A DNA stretch of 64,000 bases from Alloyangia mangrovi. GTDB taxonomy: Bacteria; Pseudomonadota; Alphaproteobacteria; Rhodobacterales; Rhodobacteraceae. Positions 1-7,540 of this stretch are shown here, piece by piece. The stretch spans positions 1 through 64,000 of the forward strand of contig NZ_NTHN02000012.1 in the NCBI RefSeq assembly GCF_002300555.2, given 5' to 3'. A program made the translations under genes and the position numbers. Below the pieces are notes generated by a model that did no database searches, was not told the DNA's origin, and saw only the letters and a list, made by a program, of their open reading frames with translations. Within the stretch, counting starts at the first letter, position 1, and each line of letters begins with the position of its first letter.

Positions 1-418
1 CTCTCGCGCCCCCCGCGCCGCCAGCCGATCCGCCAGCACCTCGGGACGCGCGGTCACATGCAGCACCTCGAGCTCGGGCAGCACCCGCGCCGCCTGCTCG
101 AGCGCCCCGCGGGAGCCGTTGAAAACCACCGGGCGGCCTGCCACGCGCGGCGCCAGCTCGGACCAGCGGATGCCGTAGCGCAGCCCGTGCGCCCCCCCAG
201 TGCAGGGCAAAGGCCCCCTCCTCCAGCATGTCCGCGAAGACCTCCTCCGAGACGGCAAGGCAGGGCTCGCCGCCGGCCTCCGGCGCGCGGGTGACGACGC
301 GCTGCACCACATGCAGCCCGGGCACCTGCACCGCGGCCTTGGCGAGCAGGCTGTCCTTGCCCACCCCCGAGGGGCCGACAAGGGCGAAGACCGGCGCCCT
401 TTTCTCGGCTCCGCTCAT
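1..418 (-). pseudogene. phnN: PhnN, ribose 1,5-bisphosphate phosphokinase (partial, frameshifted as sequenced)
   Basis: PhnN phosphorylates ribose 1,5-bisphosphate to PRPP, the last step of the C-P lyase pathway. The start ATG at 418 overlaps the phnL stop (ATGA). The N-terminus reads MSGAEKRAPVFALVGPSG, followed by VGKDSLL, a P-loop. Frame then breaks at a run of seven C (192-198): after residues ALHW the expected LRYGIRW, GRPVVFNGSR and LHVTARPEVLADRL are found only if one base of the run is dropped. The gene leaves the window at base 1, so its C-terminus is unseen. The shift is more likely a homopolymer miscall than decay, because seven other long G/C runs in the window behave the same way. 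Confidence 0.82.
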
Positions 419-1098
419 GCCGCCCGCGCCGGGGTGAAGCCGCTGACATCGATCTCGCGGTCGCAGACCGCCTCGCGCGCCTCGGCGTCGTGGAAGATGC
501 CGATGATCGCGGCGCCGCGCGCCTTGGCCTCCTCGATCAGCTCCAGAACGACCGCGCGGTTGGTGGCGTCGAGCGAGGCGGTCGGCTCGTCGAGCAGCAG
601 CGCCGGGAAGCCATGGGCGAAGCCGCGCGCGATATTGACGCGCTGCTGCTCGCCGCCCGAGAAGGTGGTGGGCGAAAGGCTCCAGAGCCGCTCGGGGATG
701 TTGAGCCGCGCCAGCAGCTCGCGCGCCCGCGCCTCCCCCTCGGCGGCACTGCCGCCCGCCGCCAGCACCGGCTCGGCCACCACCTCCAGCGTCGGCACCC
801 GCGGCACCACGCGCAGGAACTGGCTGACATAGCCCAGCACCTCGCGGCGCAGCGTCAGGATCTCGCGCGGTTCGGCCCGCGCCACATCCACATCGCCGAC
901 CATGATGCGCCCGGCCCCGGCAAGGTAATTGCCGTAGATCATCCGCATCAGCGTGGACTTGCCCGCGCCGGAATTGCCCACCAGCGCCACGCATTCCCCG
1001 GGCGCCACGGAAAGCGACGCGCCCTCCATCACCGGGATCACCGCGCTGCCCTGGTTGTGCAGCACGAAGCTCTTCGACACGTCCGAGATCCGGATCAT
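415..1098 (-). CDS. phnL: PhnL, ABC-type ATPase of the C-P lyase system
   Basis: This 227-residue ABC ATPase paralogue is needed with PhnG/H/I to form the phosphonate-ribose triphosphate intermediate in the family model; it is not a classical importer ATPase. Walker A GNSGAGKST lies at about residues 41-49, the signature SGGEQQR at 147-153 and Walker B LLLDEP at 167-172. I chose the ATG at 1098 (MIRISDVSK) over the longer upstream frame because alignment to the family begins here and AGAAGAAGG-like ribosome-binding sequence precedes it. It ends in a 4-base overlap with phnN. A 64-base gap to phnK carries a diverged copy of the intergenic repeat. Confidence 0.93.
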   Translation of the reverse strand: MIRISDVSKSFVLHNQGSAVIPVMEGASLSVAPGECVALVGNSGAGKSTLMRMIYGNYLAGAGRIMVGDVDVARAEPREILTLRREVLGYVSQFLRVVPRVPTLEVVAEPVLAAGGSAAEGEARARELLARLNIPERLWSLSPTTFSGGEQQRVNIARGFAHGFPALLLDEPTASLDATNRAVVLELIEEAKARGAAIIGIFHDAEAREAVCDREIDVSGFTPARAA

Positions 1099-1107
1099 CG
1101 CCCCTGT

Positions 1108-1133
1108 CCTTCTTCTCTTTCCAAATACGCAAA
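1108..1133 (-). repeat. Diverged fragment of the intergenic TTCTTCTAGGTCC repeat
   Basis: Plus-strand TTCTTCTCTTTCCAAATA followed by CGCAAATCCC resembles the first third of the repeat copies at 20086 and 62054. It lies between phnK and phnL, and its reverse complement supplies the purine-rich AGAGAAGAAGG upstream of the phnL start. Similarity is by eye only. Confidence 0.4.
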
Positions 1134-1162
1134 TCCCGCCCGCCCCACGGGCGCCACGCCGG

Positions 1163-1933
1163 TCATACCTGCAGCACGCTCGACACCAGCAGCTGCGTGT
1201 AGCCATGCTGCGGATCGTCGAGCACCTGGTCGGTGAGCCCGGTCTCGACGACGCGCCCGCCCTTCATCACCATCAGCCGGTCGGCCAGCAGCCGCACCAC
1301 CGCGAGGTCGTGCGTGACGATCACCGCCGAGAGGCCCATCTCGCGCACCAGCCCGCGCAGCAGGTCCAGAAGGCGCGCCTGCACCGAGACGTCGAGACCG
1401 CCGGTGGGTTCGTCCATGAACACCAGCCGCGGCCCGGTGACGAGGTTGCGGGCGATCTGCAGGCGCTGCTGCATGCCGCCCGAGAAGGCGCGCGGACGGT
1501 CGTCGACCCGGTCCTCGGAGATTTCCACCCGGCCCAGCCAGTCGATCGCCTGCGCCCGGATATCGGCGTAGTTGCGCGCACCCACGGCCATCAGCCGCTC
1601 GCCGACGTTGCCGCCCGCCGAGACGCCCATGCGCAGCCCGTCGCGGGCGTTCTGATGCACGAAAGCCCAGTCGGTGCGCGCCAGCATCCGCCGCTCGGGC
1701 TCGGACATGGTGAGCACGTCGCGCGGGCCATCGGCGCGGGTGTCGAAGACCACCTTGCCCGCGTCGGGGGCCAGCTGGCCCGACAGGCACGACAGCAGGG
1801 TTGACTTGCCCGAGCCGCTCTCGCCGACGATGCCCATGACCTCGCCGGGCCAGAGGTCGAAATTAACGTCGCCGCAGCCGAGCCGCGCGCCGTAATGCTT
1901 GGTAACGCCCTGGACGGAGAGCAGCGGGGTCAT
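1163..1933 (-). CDS. phnK: PhnK, ABC-type ATPase of the C-P lyase core complex
   Basis: This 256-residue ABC protein is known in E. coli to bind the PhnGHIJ core complex at PhnJ. Walker [10 protein letters not shown] is at about residues 37-45, the signature SGGMQQR at 151-157 and Walker B VFMDEP at 171-176. The ATG at 1933 overlaps the phnJ stop by 4 bases, so it is translationally coupled. It sits in the conserved order J-K-L. The similarity to DppF/OppF ATPases is normal for this family, but the neighbours settle the assignment. Confidence 0.95.
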   Translation of the reverse strand: MTPLLSVQGVTKHYGARLGCGDVNFDLWPGEVMGIVGESGSGKSTLLSCLSGQLAPDAGKVVFDTRADGPRDVLTMSEPERRMLARTDWAFVHQNARDGLRMGVSAGGNVGERLMAVGARNYADIRAQAIDWLGRVEISEDRVDDRPRAFSGGMQQRLQIARNLVTGPRLVFMDEPTGGLDVSVQARLLDLLRGLVREMGLSAVIVTHDLAVVRLLADRLMVMKGGRVVETGLTDQVLDDPQHGYTQLLVSSVLQV

Positions 1934-2799
1934 GCGTGTTCCTCCTGCGGGGAGAGCGCGCCGCGATGGCCCTGGGCCTGCCGCGAGGCGCAGAAGTCTG
2001 TATCGGAGCAGACGAACATCCGCCCGCCCGCGTCGTCGGTGATCACCTCGTCGAGATAGCTCGTGCCGCAGCCGCAGAGATCGCAGTCGTGATCGGCCTT
2101 GCTGGGCTCGAACGGGTGGTCCTCGAAATCGAGGCTGACCACCTTGGTATGTGGCGGCAGCGCGTAGATGCGCTGCTCGCGGCCCGCGCCGAAGAGCTGG
2201 ATTGCCGCGCTTTCGAGCTTGGGGTTGTCGAACTTGGGGATCGGCGAGGGGTCCATCACGTAGCGCCCCTCGACCTTCACCGGGTAGGCGTATGCCGTCG
2301 AAATCGCGCCGTTATGGGCGATGTCCTCGTAGAGCTTGACGTGCATCAGCCCGTATTCTTCCAGCGCGTGCATCTTGCGGGTCTCGGTCTCGCGCGGCTC
2401 CAGGAAACGCAGCGGCTCGGGGATCGGCACCTGGTAGACCAGGATCTGCCCTTCCCCGAGCGGCTGCTCGGGGATGCGGTGGCGGGTCTGGATCACCGTC
2501 GCCTCGGCGGTGTGCTCGGTGGTTTCCACCTCGGCGGTGCGCTCGAAGAACTTGCGGATCGAGACGGCGTTGGTGGTGTCATCGGCGCCCTGGTCGATGA
2601 CCTTGAGCCGGTCCTCGGGGGTGAGGCAGGCGGCAGTCACCTGCACGCCTCCCGTTCCCCAGCCGTAGGGCATCGGCATCTCGCGGCTGGCGAAGGGCAC
2701 CTGATAGCCCGGCACCGCCAGCGCCTTGAGCAGCGCCCGGCGGATCATCCGCTTGGTCTGCTCGTCGAGATAGGCGAAGTTGTAGGCCTGATCGGTCAT
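1930..2799 (-). CDS. phnJ: PhnJ, radical SAM C-P lyase
   Basis: PhnJ cleaves the C-P bond of 5-phosphoribosyl 1-alkylphosphonate, giving the cyclic phosphate and an alkane. The 289-residue protein has the unusual radical-SAM cluster motif CX2CX21CX5C at Cys239, Cys242, Cys264 and Cys270 (CDLC ... FVCSDTDFC), not the usual CX3CX2C. An extra cysteine is at 244. Length matches the family (about 280). It overlaps phnK downstream and the unknown ORF upstream by 4 bases each (ATGA), so it is in one tightly coupled transcript. Confidence 0.97.
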   Translation of the reverse strand: MTDQAYNFAYLDEQTKRMIRRALLKALAVPGYQVPFASREMPMPYGWGTGGVQVTAACLTPEDRLKVIDQGADDTTNAVSIRKFFERTAEVETTEHTAEATVIQTRHRIPEQPLGEGQILVYQVPIPEPLRFLEPRETETRKMHALEEYGLMHVKLYEDIAHNGAISTAYAYPVKVEGRYVMDPSPIPKFDNPKLESAAIQLFGAGREQRIYALPPHTKVVSLDFEDHPFEPSKADHDCDLCGCGTSYLDEVITDDAGGRMFVCSDTDFCASRQAQGHRGALSPQEEHA

Positions 2800-3200
2800 G
2801 ACTCTGGCTCCTCGCCGAAGAGATAGATTTCACCCCAGACGATCTCGTCGCCCAGCTCGGGGTCGCTGAAGGCTTCCAGCAGCCCCTCGTCGACCGCACC
2901 ATCCTCGTCGAGCGGCAGGTCCGAGGGGGCCGAGATCCGCCGCACGTCCTCGATGCTGCTGGCCACGCCGCCGCATTCCGCGACATGTTCAGAGAGCTGC
3001 ACCTCGACCTCGGCCGGGGAATTGGCCGAGAGGCAGATCCACAGCACCGCCAGCGCCGCGTCCTCGTCGACCTCTCCCTCGTCGTCACCGAAGAAGGGAC
3101 AGGGCGTGCCCGGCATGCGGACCACCTCGACCAACGCGCAGTACCAGTCCTGACCCTTCGGCAGTTCGGGCAGTTTCGCCCCGTGATAACCCTTGCTCAT
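2796..3200 (-). CDS. Unknown acidic 134-residue protein embedded between phnI and phnJ
   Basis: I do not recognise this protein. It is very acidic (runs such as GDDEGEVDEDAA and PLDEDGAVDEG) and has no signal peptide or membrane segment. It has four scattered cysteines (about 21, 34, 56 and 76) that do not form an obvious metal motif. Its ATG overlaps the phnI stop and its own stop overlaps the phnJ start, each by ATGA, so it must be co-translated with the core complex subunits. Base composition is like its neighbours and the reading frame is clean. By position it could be an accessory or assembly factor of the PhnGHIJ complex; this is inference. Standard C-P lyase operons (phnGHIJKL) lack a gene here. 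Confidence 0.8.
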   Translation of the reverse strand: MSKGYHGAKLPELPKGQDWYCALVEVVRMPGTPCPFFGDDEGEVDEDAALAVLWICLSANSPAEVEVQLSEHVAECGGVASSIEDVRRISAPSDLPLDEDGAVDEGLLEAFSDPELGDEIVWGEIYLFGEEPES

Positions 3201-4288
3201 TCCGCAGCCTCCTTGAATTTTGCTGTGCCCATCGCCTCTGCCCGCATCTTGCGGACCAGTTCCAGCTCGGACTGGAAGTCGACGTAGTGCGGCAGCTTGA
3301 TATGTTCGAGGAAGCCTGTCCCCTGAATATTGTCGGAATGGGCCAGAACGAACTCTTCGTCCTGCGCCGGGGCGCCGAGGTTCTCCTCGCCGAGCTCCTG
3401 CCAGCGCAGCGCCCGGTCGACCAGCGCCATCGAGATCGCCTTGCGTTCGGTCTGGCCAAAGACCAGCCCGTAACCGCGGGTGAACTGCGCGGGCTCAAGC
3501 TTGGAGCCGGCGAACTGGTTGACGGTCTCGCATTCGGTGAGCGTCAGCTCGCCGATGCAGACGGAGAAGCCCAGTTCCGGCACCTCAATCTCGACCTCGA
3601 CCGCGCCGATGCGCAGCTCGCCGACGAAGGGGTGGTTGCGGCCGTAGCCGCGCTGGGTGGAATAGGCCATGCCCAGCACGAAGCCCTCGTCGCCGCGGGT
3701 CAGCGCCTGCAGCCGCAGCGGCCGGCCGGCAGGGTATTCCATCGGCTCGCGGGTCATGTCGGGCGGCGTGCCATCGCTGCGCGGCTCGTCCTGGATCAGC
3801 CCGTCCTTGTTGAGAAACTCCGTCACCCGCGGCGTCGGCTCGCGGCGCGGCTCGGCCTCGCGGGCCCGCGGCGCCTCGCCCTCGGCTTCAAGTGCGAAGT
3901 CCAGCAACCGGTGCGTGTAGTCGAAGGTCGGCCCCAGCACCTGCCCGCCGGGCACGTCCTTGAAGGTCGCGCTGATGCGGCGGTCACAGCGCATCGCGGT
4001 GGTGTCCACCGGCGCGGAATGGCCGAGCCGCGGCAGGGTCGTGCGGTAGGCACGGATCAGGAAGATCGCCTCGATCAGATCGCCGCGCGCCTGCTTGATC
4101 GCCAGCGCCGCGAGGTCGGGATCGTAGAGCGAGCCCTCGGCCATCACCCGGTTCACGGCGAGCGCCATCTGCTCGCGGATCTGCGGCACGGTGAGTTCGG
4201 GAACGGACGCATCGCCGCGCCGCTCCTCGGCCAGCCACTCATGCGCCGCGTCGATCGCGCGCTCGCCGCCTTTCACAGCCACATACAT
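3197..4288 (-). CDS. phnI: PhnI, C-P lyase complex nucleosidase-type subunit
   Basis: PhnI (363 residues) couples the phosphonate to the ribose of ATP in place of adenine, working with PhnG, PhnH and PhnL. The protein starts MYVAVKGGERAIDAAH, the conserved PhnI N-terminus, so I took the ATG at 4288 rather than a start 22 codons upstream. The start shares one base with the phnH stop (TGATG). The C-terminal part contains the conserved block LPHYVDFQSELELVRKMR. It ends in an ATGA overlap with the unknown acidic ORF. Confidence 0.96.
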   Translation of the reverse strand: MYVAVKGGERAIDAAHEWLAEERRGDASVPELTVPQIREQMALAVNRVMAEGSLYDPDLAALAIKQARGDLIEAIFLIRAYRTTLPRLGHSAPVDTTAMRCDRRISATFKDVPGGQVLGPTFDYTHRLLDFALEAEGEAPRAREAEPRREPTPRVTEFLNKDGLIQDEPRSDGTPPDMTREPMEYPAGRPLRLQALTRGDEGFVLGMAYSTQRGYGRNHPFVGELRIGAVEVEIEVPELGFSVCIGELTLTECETVNQFAGSKLEPAQFTRGYGLVFGQTERKAISMALVDRALRWQELGEENLGAPAQDEEFVLAHSDNIQGTGFLEHIKLPHYVDFQSELELVRKMRAEAMGTAKFKEAAE

Positions 4289-4866
4289 CAGAGCGCCTCC
4301 ACTGTGGTTGTCCGCGGCAGCGCCGCCAGCCTGTCCTGCGCGGTGAAGTAGCAATCCCAGCCGAGCGGGAAGCGCCGGGCATTATGGGCGAAGGCCTCGA
4401 CCTCGGGCAGGCTCAGCGCCGCCTCGGTCGCGATGCCCGGGCCGGTGAGCTTCATGCCGGCGCTCTCCAGCGCCGCAACCTCGACGATCAGCGTGACCGA
4501 GCGGTCGGGGTATTCGGCGGTGCCGATCCGGTAGCGGTCCAGCGGCTTCAGCGCCTCCCAGCCGCCGAGGGCGAACATCGCCTCTTCCGCCACAACCACC
4601 GGCGCGCCGATGTGGAAGGCGATCCAGCGTTTCAGCGCCTCGCCGTCGCAACCGGACGCAAGGTGGATCGGCGTCTCGCGGTCGCAGAGCGTCAGCAGCA
4701 GCACCGCCGCCGCCGTCGAAATCCCCGGCGCCTCGGCGCCCTCCACCGTTTCGATCCGGCCCGGACGCGCCATGGCCTCCAGCGCCGCGCGGAAGGCCCG
4801 CGCCGCCTGCACCGGGGCGTCGGCAAAGCCGCCCGTCAGCGCGTCGCCCGTCATTATATCCGCCAT
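4288..4866 (-). CDS. phnH: PhnH, C-P lyase complex subunit
   Basis: PhnH (192 residues) is a structural subunit of the PhnGHIJ core. I start it at the ATG at 4866 (MADIMTGDALTGGFADAPVQ), where similarity to PhnH begins. The motif AFRAALEAMARPGRIE is characteristic. As sequenced, this frame is continuous with phnG upstream and would be called a 343-residue PhnG-PhnH fusion. That join depends on one extra base in a seven-C run (4874-4880), and I treat the two as separate genes two bases apart. The stop overlaps the phnI start by one base. Confidence 0.92.
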   Translation of the reverse strand: MADIMTGDALTGGFADAPVQAARAFRAALEAMARPGRIETVEGAEAPGISTAAAVLLLTLCDRETPIHLASGCDGEALKRWIAFHIGAPVVVAEEAMFALGGWEALKPLDRYRIGTAEYPDRSVTLIVEVAALESAGMKLTGPGIATEAALSLPEVEAFAHNARRFPLGWDCYFTAQDRLAALPRTTTVEAL

Positions 4867-4868
4867 CG

Positions 4869-5319
4869 TCACTCCCCCCCGCACCATGGTGAAGAAGTCC
4901 ACCTTCGTCGCTGCGGCCCGCGCCGCCCGCGCGTCGCGCCGCGCCGTTTCCTCGTCAGCGAGCGGCGCCAGCACGCTGGCCTGCATTTCGCCTGCCCGCG
5001 GGCCCTGCATCAGCGCGTCGACCAATGCAGCGCGCTCGGCATGGGCGCGGCCCCGCCCCTGCACATGGGCATGGCCCACCTCGCCGCTCTCCAGCCGCAG
5101 TGCGCAGCGCGTCACGGTCATCTCGCCGAGGTTGAACGGCGCGCCGGTGCCGCCCATGCGGCCACGCACCATGACGCCGCCGGTCTCGGGCACGCGCAGC
5201 CAGTCGAAGCCGGGTAGCGCCGCCCCCGCGAGCAGCGCTTCCAGCCGCTCCGCCGGGGCGCGGGCCAGAAGGCCCATCCAGCCCTGCCGCGCGGCGATTT
5301 CCTGTTCTGGAGTTTCCAT
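4869..5319 (-). CDS. phnG: PhnG, C-P lyase complex subunit (reads through into phnH as sequenced)
   Basis: PhnG, about 149 residues, is the first gene of the C-P lyase operon and part of the hexameric or octameric core. It starts METPEQEIAARQGWMGLLAR and holds the family block VTRCALRLESGEVGHAHVQG. Near the end, DFFTMVRG is followed by a G7 run on the coding strand. With six G the frame reads VRGE and then a TGA at 4871-4869, the usual PhnG ending. With seven it runs on in frame into phnH. The upstream region carries a PhnF operator candidate and a Pho-box 87 bases from the ATG. Confidence 0.88.
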
Positions 5320-5336
5320 CTGGACACCTTGCCGAT

Positions 5337-5364
5337 TTGTCTAGATAACTATACAACTAGACAT
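5337..5364. promoter_or_regulatory. Candidate PhnF operator (three TTGTMTAG half-sites)
   Basis: Half-site TTGTCTAG at 5337-5344 faces CTATACAA at 5349-5356, giving an imperfect 20-base palindrome TTGTCTAGATAACTATACAA. A further inverted half-site CTAGACAT follows at 5357-5364, so TGTCTAG (5338-5344) and CTAGACA (5357-5363) are also a perfect inverted repeat. It lies 18 bases upstream of phnG and between the divergent phnG and phnF starts, where a GntR/HutC repressor should bind. It is notably AT-rich for this window. Confidence 0.6.
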
Positions 5365-5379
5365 GTGATACGCCGCAGC

Positions 5380-5392
5380 GCCCGAGTCGGGC
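5380..5392. other. Perfect palindrome GCCCGAGTCGGGC in the phnG-phnF intergenic region
   Basis: GCCCGA-G-TCGGGC is a perfect inverted repeat with a one-base centre between the Pho-box and the PhnF operator candidate. It could be a second protein-binding site or an RNA hairpin in the phnG leader. No function can be assigned. Confidence 0.3.
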
Positions 5393-5405
5393 AAGGGCTC
5401 ATTGC

Positions 5406-5423
5406 GTGAAGTTTCGGTGACAG
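5406..5423 (-). promoter_or_regulatory. Pho box upstream of the phnG operon
   Basis: On the minus strand the sequence CTGTCAC-CGAA-ACTTCAC has two 7-mers 11 bases apart, the PhoB direct-repeat layout (CTGTCAT-N4-CTGTCAT). Its end lies 87 bases upstream of the phnG ATG, almost the same distance as the box before phnC (86). It also sits 10 bases upstream of the divergent phnF ATG, so PhoB binding might influence phnF. Confidence 0.68.
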
Positions 5424-5433
5424 AGGTTCCACC

Positions 5434-6162
5434 ATGCCCCGCTCCCCCGTCTGGCACGCCATTGCCACAACCCTCGAAGGCGAGATCTCGCGCGGCCATT
5501 ACCGTCCCGGCGACAAGCTGCCGACCGAGGCCGAACTGGCCACACGCTTCGGCGTCAACCGCCACACGGTGCGCCACGCGCTCAAGGATCTCGGCGACCG
5601 CGGCCTCACCCATTCGCGGCGCGGCGCCGGGGTCTTCGTGCGCATGGCCCCGATGGATTACCCGATCGGCGGGCGGACCCGGTTCAGCCAGAACGTCCGC
5701 GCCTCGGGTCGCCTGCCCGACCGCCGCCAGCTGCGCATGGAGACCCGCCCCGCCGACGAGGCCGAGGCCGAGGCGTTGCAGCTTGCCCCCGGCGAGGCGG
5801 TGTTGGTGCTCGAGGGCATTTCGCTGGCCGGCGGCGTGCCGATGGCGCATTTCGTCTCGCTCTTCCCGATTGCCCGCCTTCCTGACCTCGACGAGACCCT
5901 GCGCGAGGTGAACTCGGTCACCGAAGCTCTGCGCCGCCATGGCATCACCGACTACACCCGCGCGCAGACAAGGCTCACCGCCGAGCCCGCCTCGGCCACA
6001 CAGGCGCTGCACCTGAACCTGCGCGAGGGCGAGCCGCTGCTGCGTTCGACCTCGATCAACCTGGGCCCCGACGGCGCGCCGGTGGAACAGGGCCACACCT
6101 GGTTCGCGGGCGATCGCGTGGCGCTGACGATCAACCACGAGGATACCGGCCCCGCAAAGTAA
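5434..6162 (+). CDS. phnF: PhnF, GntR/HutC-family transcriptional regulator of phosphonate genes
   Basis: This 242-residue protein has an N-terminal winged helix-turn-helix (about residues 5-70; LPTEAELATRFGVNRHTVR) and a C-terminal UTRA ligand-binding domain, the layout of the HutC subfamily of GntR regulators. It is divergent from phnG and precedes phnM, the usual position of PhnF. In the family PhnF represses phosphonate genes until a ligand releases it. AGAGG lies about 6 bases before the ATG. The operator candidate at 5337-5364 fits its dyad-binding habit. Confidence 0.9.
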   Translation: MPRSPVWHAIATTLEGEISRGHYRPGDKLPTEAELATRFGVNRHTVRHALKDLGDRGLTHSRRGAGVFVRMAPMDYPIGGRTRFSQNVRASGRLPDRRQLRMETRPADEAEAEALQLAPGEAVLVLEGISLAGGVPMAHFVSLFPIARLPDLDETLREVNSVTEALRRHGITDYTRAQTRLTAEPASATQALHLNLREGEPLLRSTSINLGPDGAPVEQGHTWFAGDRVALTINHEDTGPAK

Positions 6163-6180
6163 CACCCCACGTCACGTCCC

Positions 6181-6198
6181 CCGTCACGTCCATGACAC
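6181..6198 (+). promoter_or_regulatory. Degenerate Pho box upstream of phnM
   Basis: CCGTCAC-GTCC-ATGACAC has the 7-4-7 layout, and its second 7-mer is identical to the third 7-mer of the phnC box. Ten bases further on is TAGAAC (6209-6214), a plausible -10 at the spacing usual for PhoB promoters. phnM begins 30 bases after that. Weaker than the other two boxes. Confidence 0.45.
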
Positions 6199-6243
6199 AG
6201 ACCAGGGGTAGAACCGCCTGAAACCCCAGAGCAGCCACGGCGG

Positions 6244-7434
6244 GTGACAGACATGACGGCCCTACTCCCTCCCCTGCGCCTCACCGGCGCAACCCTCCTG
6301 CGCGACGGCGAGATGCAGAAGCGCTCGCTGGTGATCGAGGACGGCGTGATCAGCAAGGGACCTTTGCCCGAGGTCGACCTCTCGGGCCACCTGATCCTGC
6401 CCGGCATCATCGACCTGCACGGCGATGCCTTCGAACGGCACATCGCGCCGCGCCCCTCCGCCCCCTTCCCGATCCTCGCGGGTCTGCGCTGGACAGACCG
6501 CGAGGCCGCCGCCCATGGCGTCACCACCGCCTGGCTCGCGCAATGTTGGAGCTGGGAAGGCGGCATGCGCGGACCGGAGTTCGCCGAAAAGGTGATGGCC
6601 GCCCTCGCCGCCTACCGCCCGCAGGCCCATACCGACCTGCGCCTGCAAATCCGCTGCGAGACCCACATGCCCGACACCCGCGCGCGCATGCTCGCCGCGA
6701 TCCTCGCGCATGGGGTCGATTACGTGGTGTTCAACGATCACCTGCCCGAGGCGCTCGAGGTTGCCGACCGCGATCCGCACAGGCTCGCGCTCTGGGCCGA
6801 ACGCGCCGGCGAGACGCCGCAGACCTTCGTCGCCCGGCTGCAGGAGGCCCGTGCCCGCTCGCGCGATGTCCCGCGCCACCTCTGCGCGCTGGCCGAGAGC
6901 TTCGACGCCCATGACATCCGCTATGGCAGCCACGACGACCCCGACGGCGACACCCGCGAATACTACCGCCTGATCGGCGCCCGCATCGCCGAGTTCCCGA
7001 CCACTGTCAGCGCCGCCAAGCTCGCCCGCGCCTTTGACGACCCGGTGCTCATGGGGGCGCCCAACGTGGTGCGCGGCCGCAGCCAGGCGGGCAATGTCTC
7101 GGCGCAGCACCTGATTGCCGACGGGCTCTGCGACGCGCTGGTTTCGGACTACCACTATCCCTGCCTCGCCGAGGCCGCCTGGACGCTGCTCGACAAGGGG
7201 CTCAAGACGCTGCCCGAAGCCTGGGCGATGATCTCCACCACCCCGGCCCAGATTATGGGGCTGGTCGACCGTGGCAGCCTCGATCACGGCAAGCGCGCCG
7301 ACTTCGTGGTCGTGAACGCCGAGAGCCGCGCCATCGAGGCGACAGTATGCGGCGGCCGGCTGACCTATCTCGCCGGCGAGGCGGGCGCCCAGCTGGTCTC
7401 GACGATGCAGAGCCGGCGCCTGGCCGCCGAGTAG
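6244..7434 (+). CDS. phnM: PhnM, RPnTP diphosphatase (amidohydrolase family)
   Basis: PhnM removes diphosphate from alpha-D-ribose 1-methylphosphonate 5-triphosphate, making the substrate of PhnJ. The 396-residue protein belongs to the amidohydrolase superfamily. The metal motif ILPGIIDLHGDAFERH (His59 and Asp61 region) and the block IAPRPSAPFP are typical of PhnM. Start may be the GTG at 6244 or the ATG at 6253; I report the first. It is separated from the phnGHIJKLN block by phnF and has its own Pho-box candidate. Confidence 0.95.
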   Translation: MTDMTALLPPLRLTGATLLRDGEMQKRSLVIEDGVISKGPLPEVDLSGHLILPGIIDLHGDAFERHIAPRPSAPFPILAGLRWTDREAAAHGVTTAWLAQCWSWEGGMRGPEFAEKVMAALAAYRPQAHTDLRLQIRCETHMPDTRARMLAAILAHGVDYVVFNDHLPEALEVADRDPHRLALWAERAGETPQTFVARLQEARARSRDVPRHLCALAESFDAHDIRYGSHDDPDGDTREYYRLIGARIAEFPTTVSAAKLARAFDDPVLMGAPNVVRGRSQAGNVSAQHLIADGLCDALVSDYHYPCLAEAAWTLLDKGLKTLPEAWAMISTTPAQIMGLVDRGSLDHGKRADFVVVNAESRAIEATVCGGRLTYLAGEAGAQLVSTMQSRRLAAE

Positions 7435-7466
7435 CGCCTGCCGGCGGGTTCGGGCCGCCAGCGGCC

Positions 7467-7500
7467 TTAAGCGGTTGTTCAACTCTCCTGTCGTAAGACC
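7467..7500 (+). promoter_or_regulatory. Upstream element shared with the chemoreceptor gene (copy 1)
   Basis: TTAAGCGGTTGTTCA is followed by AAGACC at the far end. A very similar 36-base stretch lies at 8524-8559 before the MCP gene. The first 15 bases fit TTAA-N7-TTAA, the CtrA site, with one mismatch. It ends 41 bases before the probable start of the binding-protein gene. Confidence 0.42.
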
Positions 7501-7540
7501 CCGGCACGCGTTCCCGCGCCGGAGACAGGAGACCTTGCCG

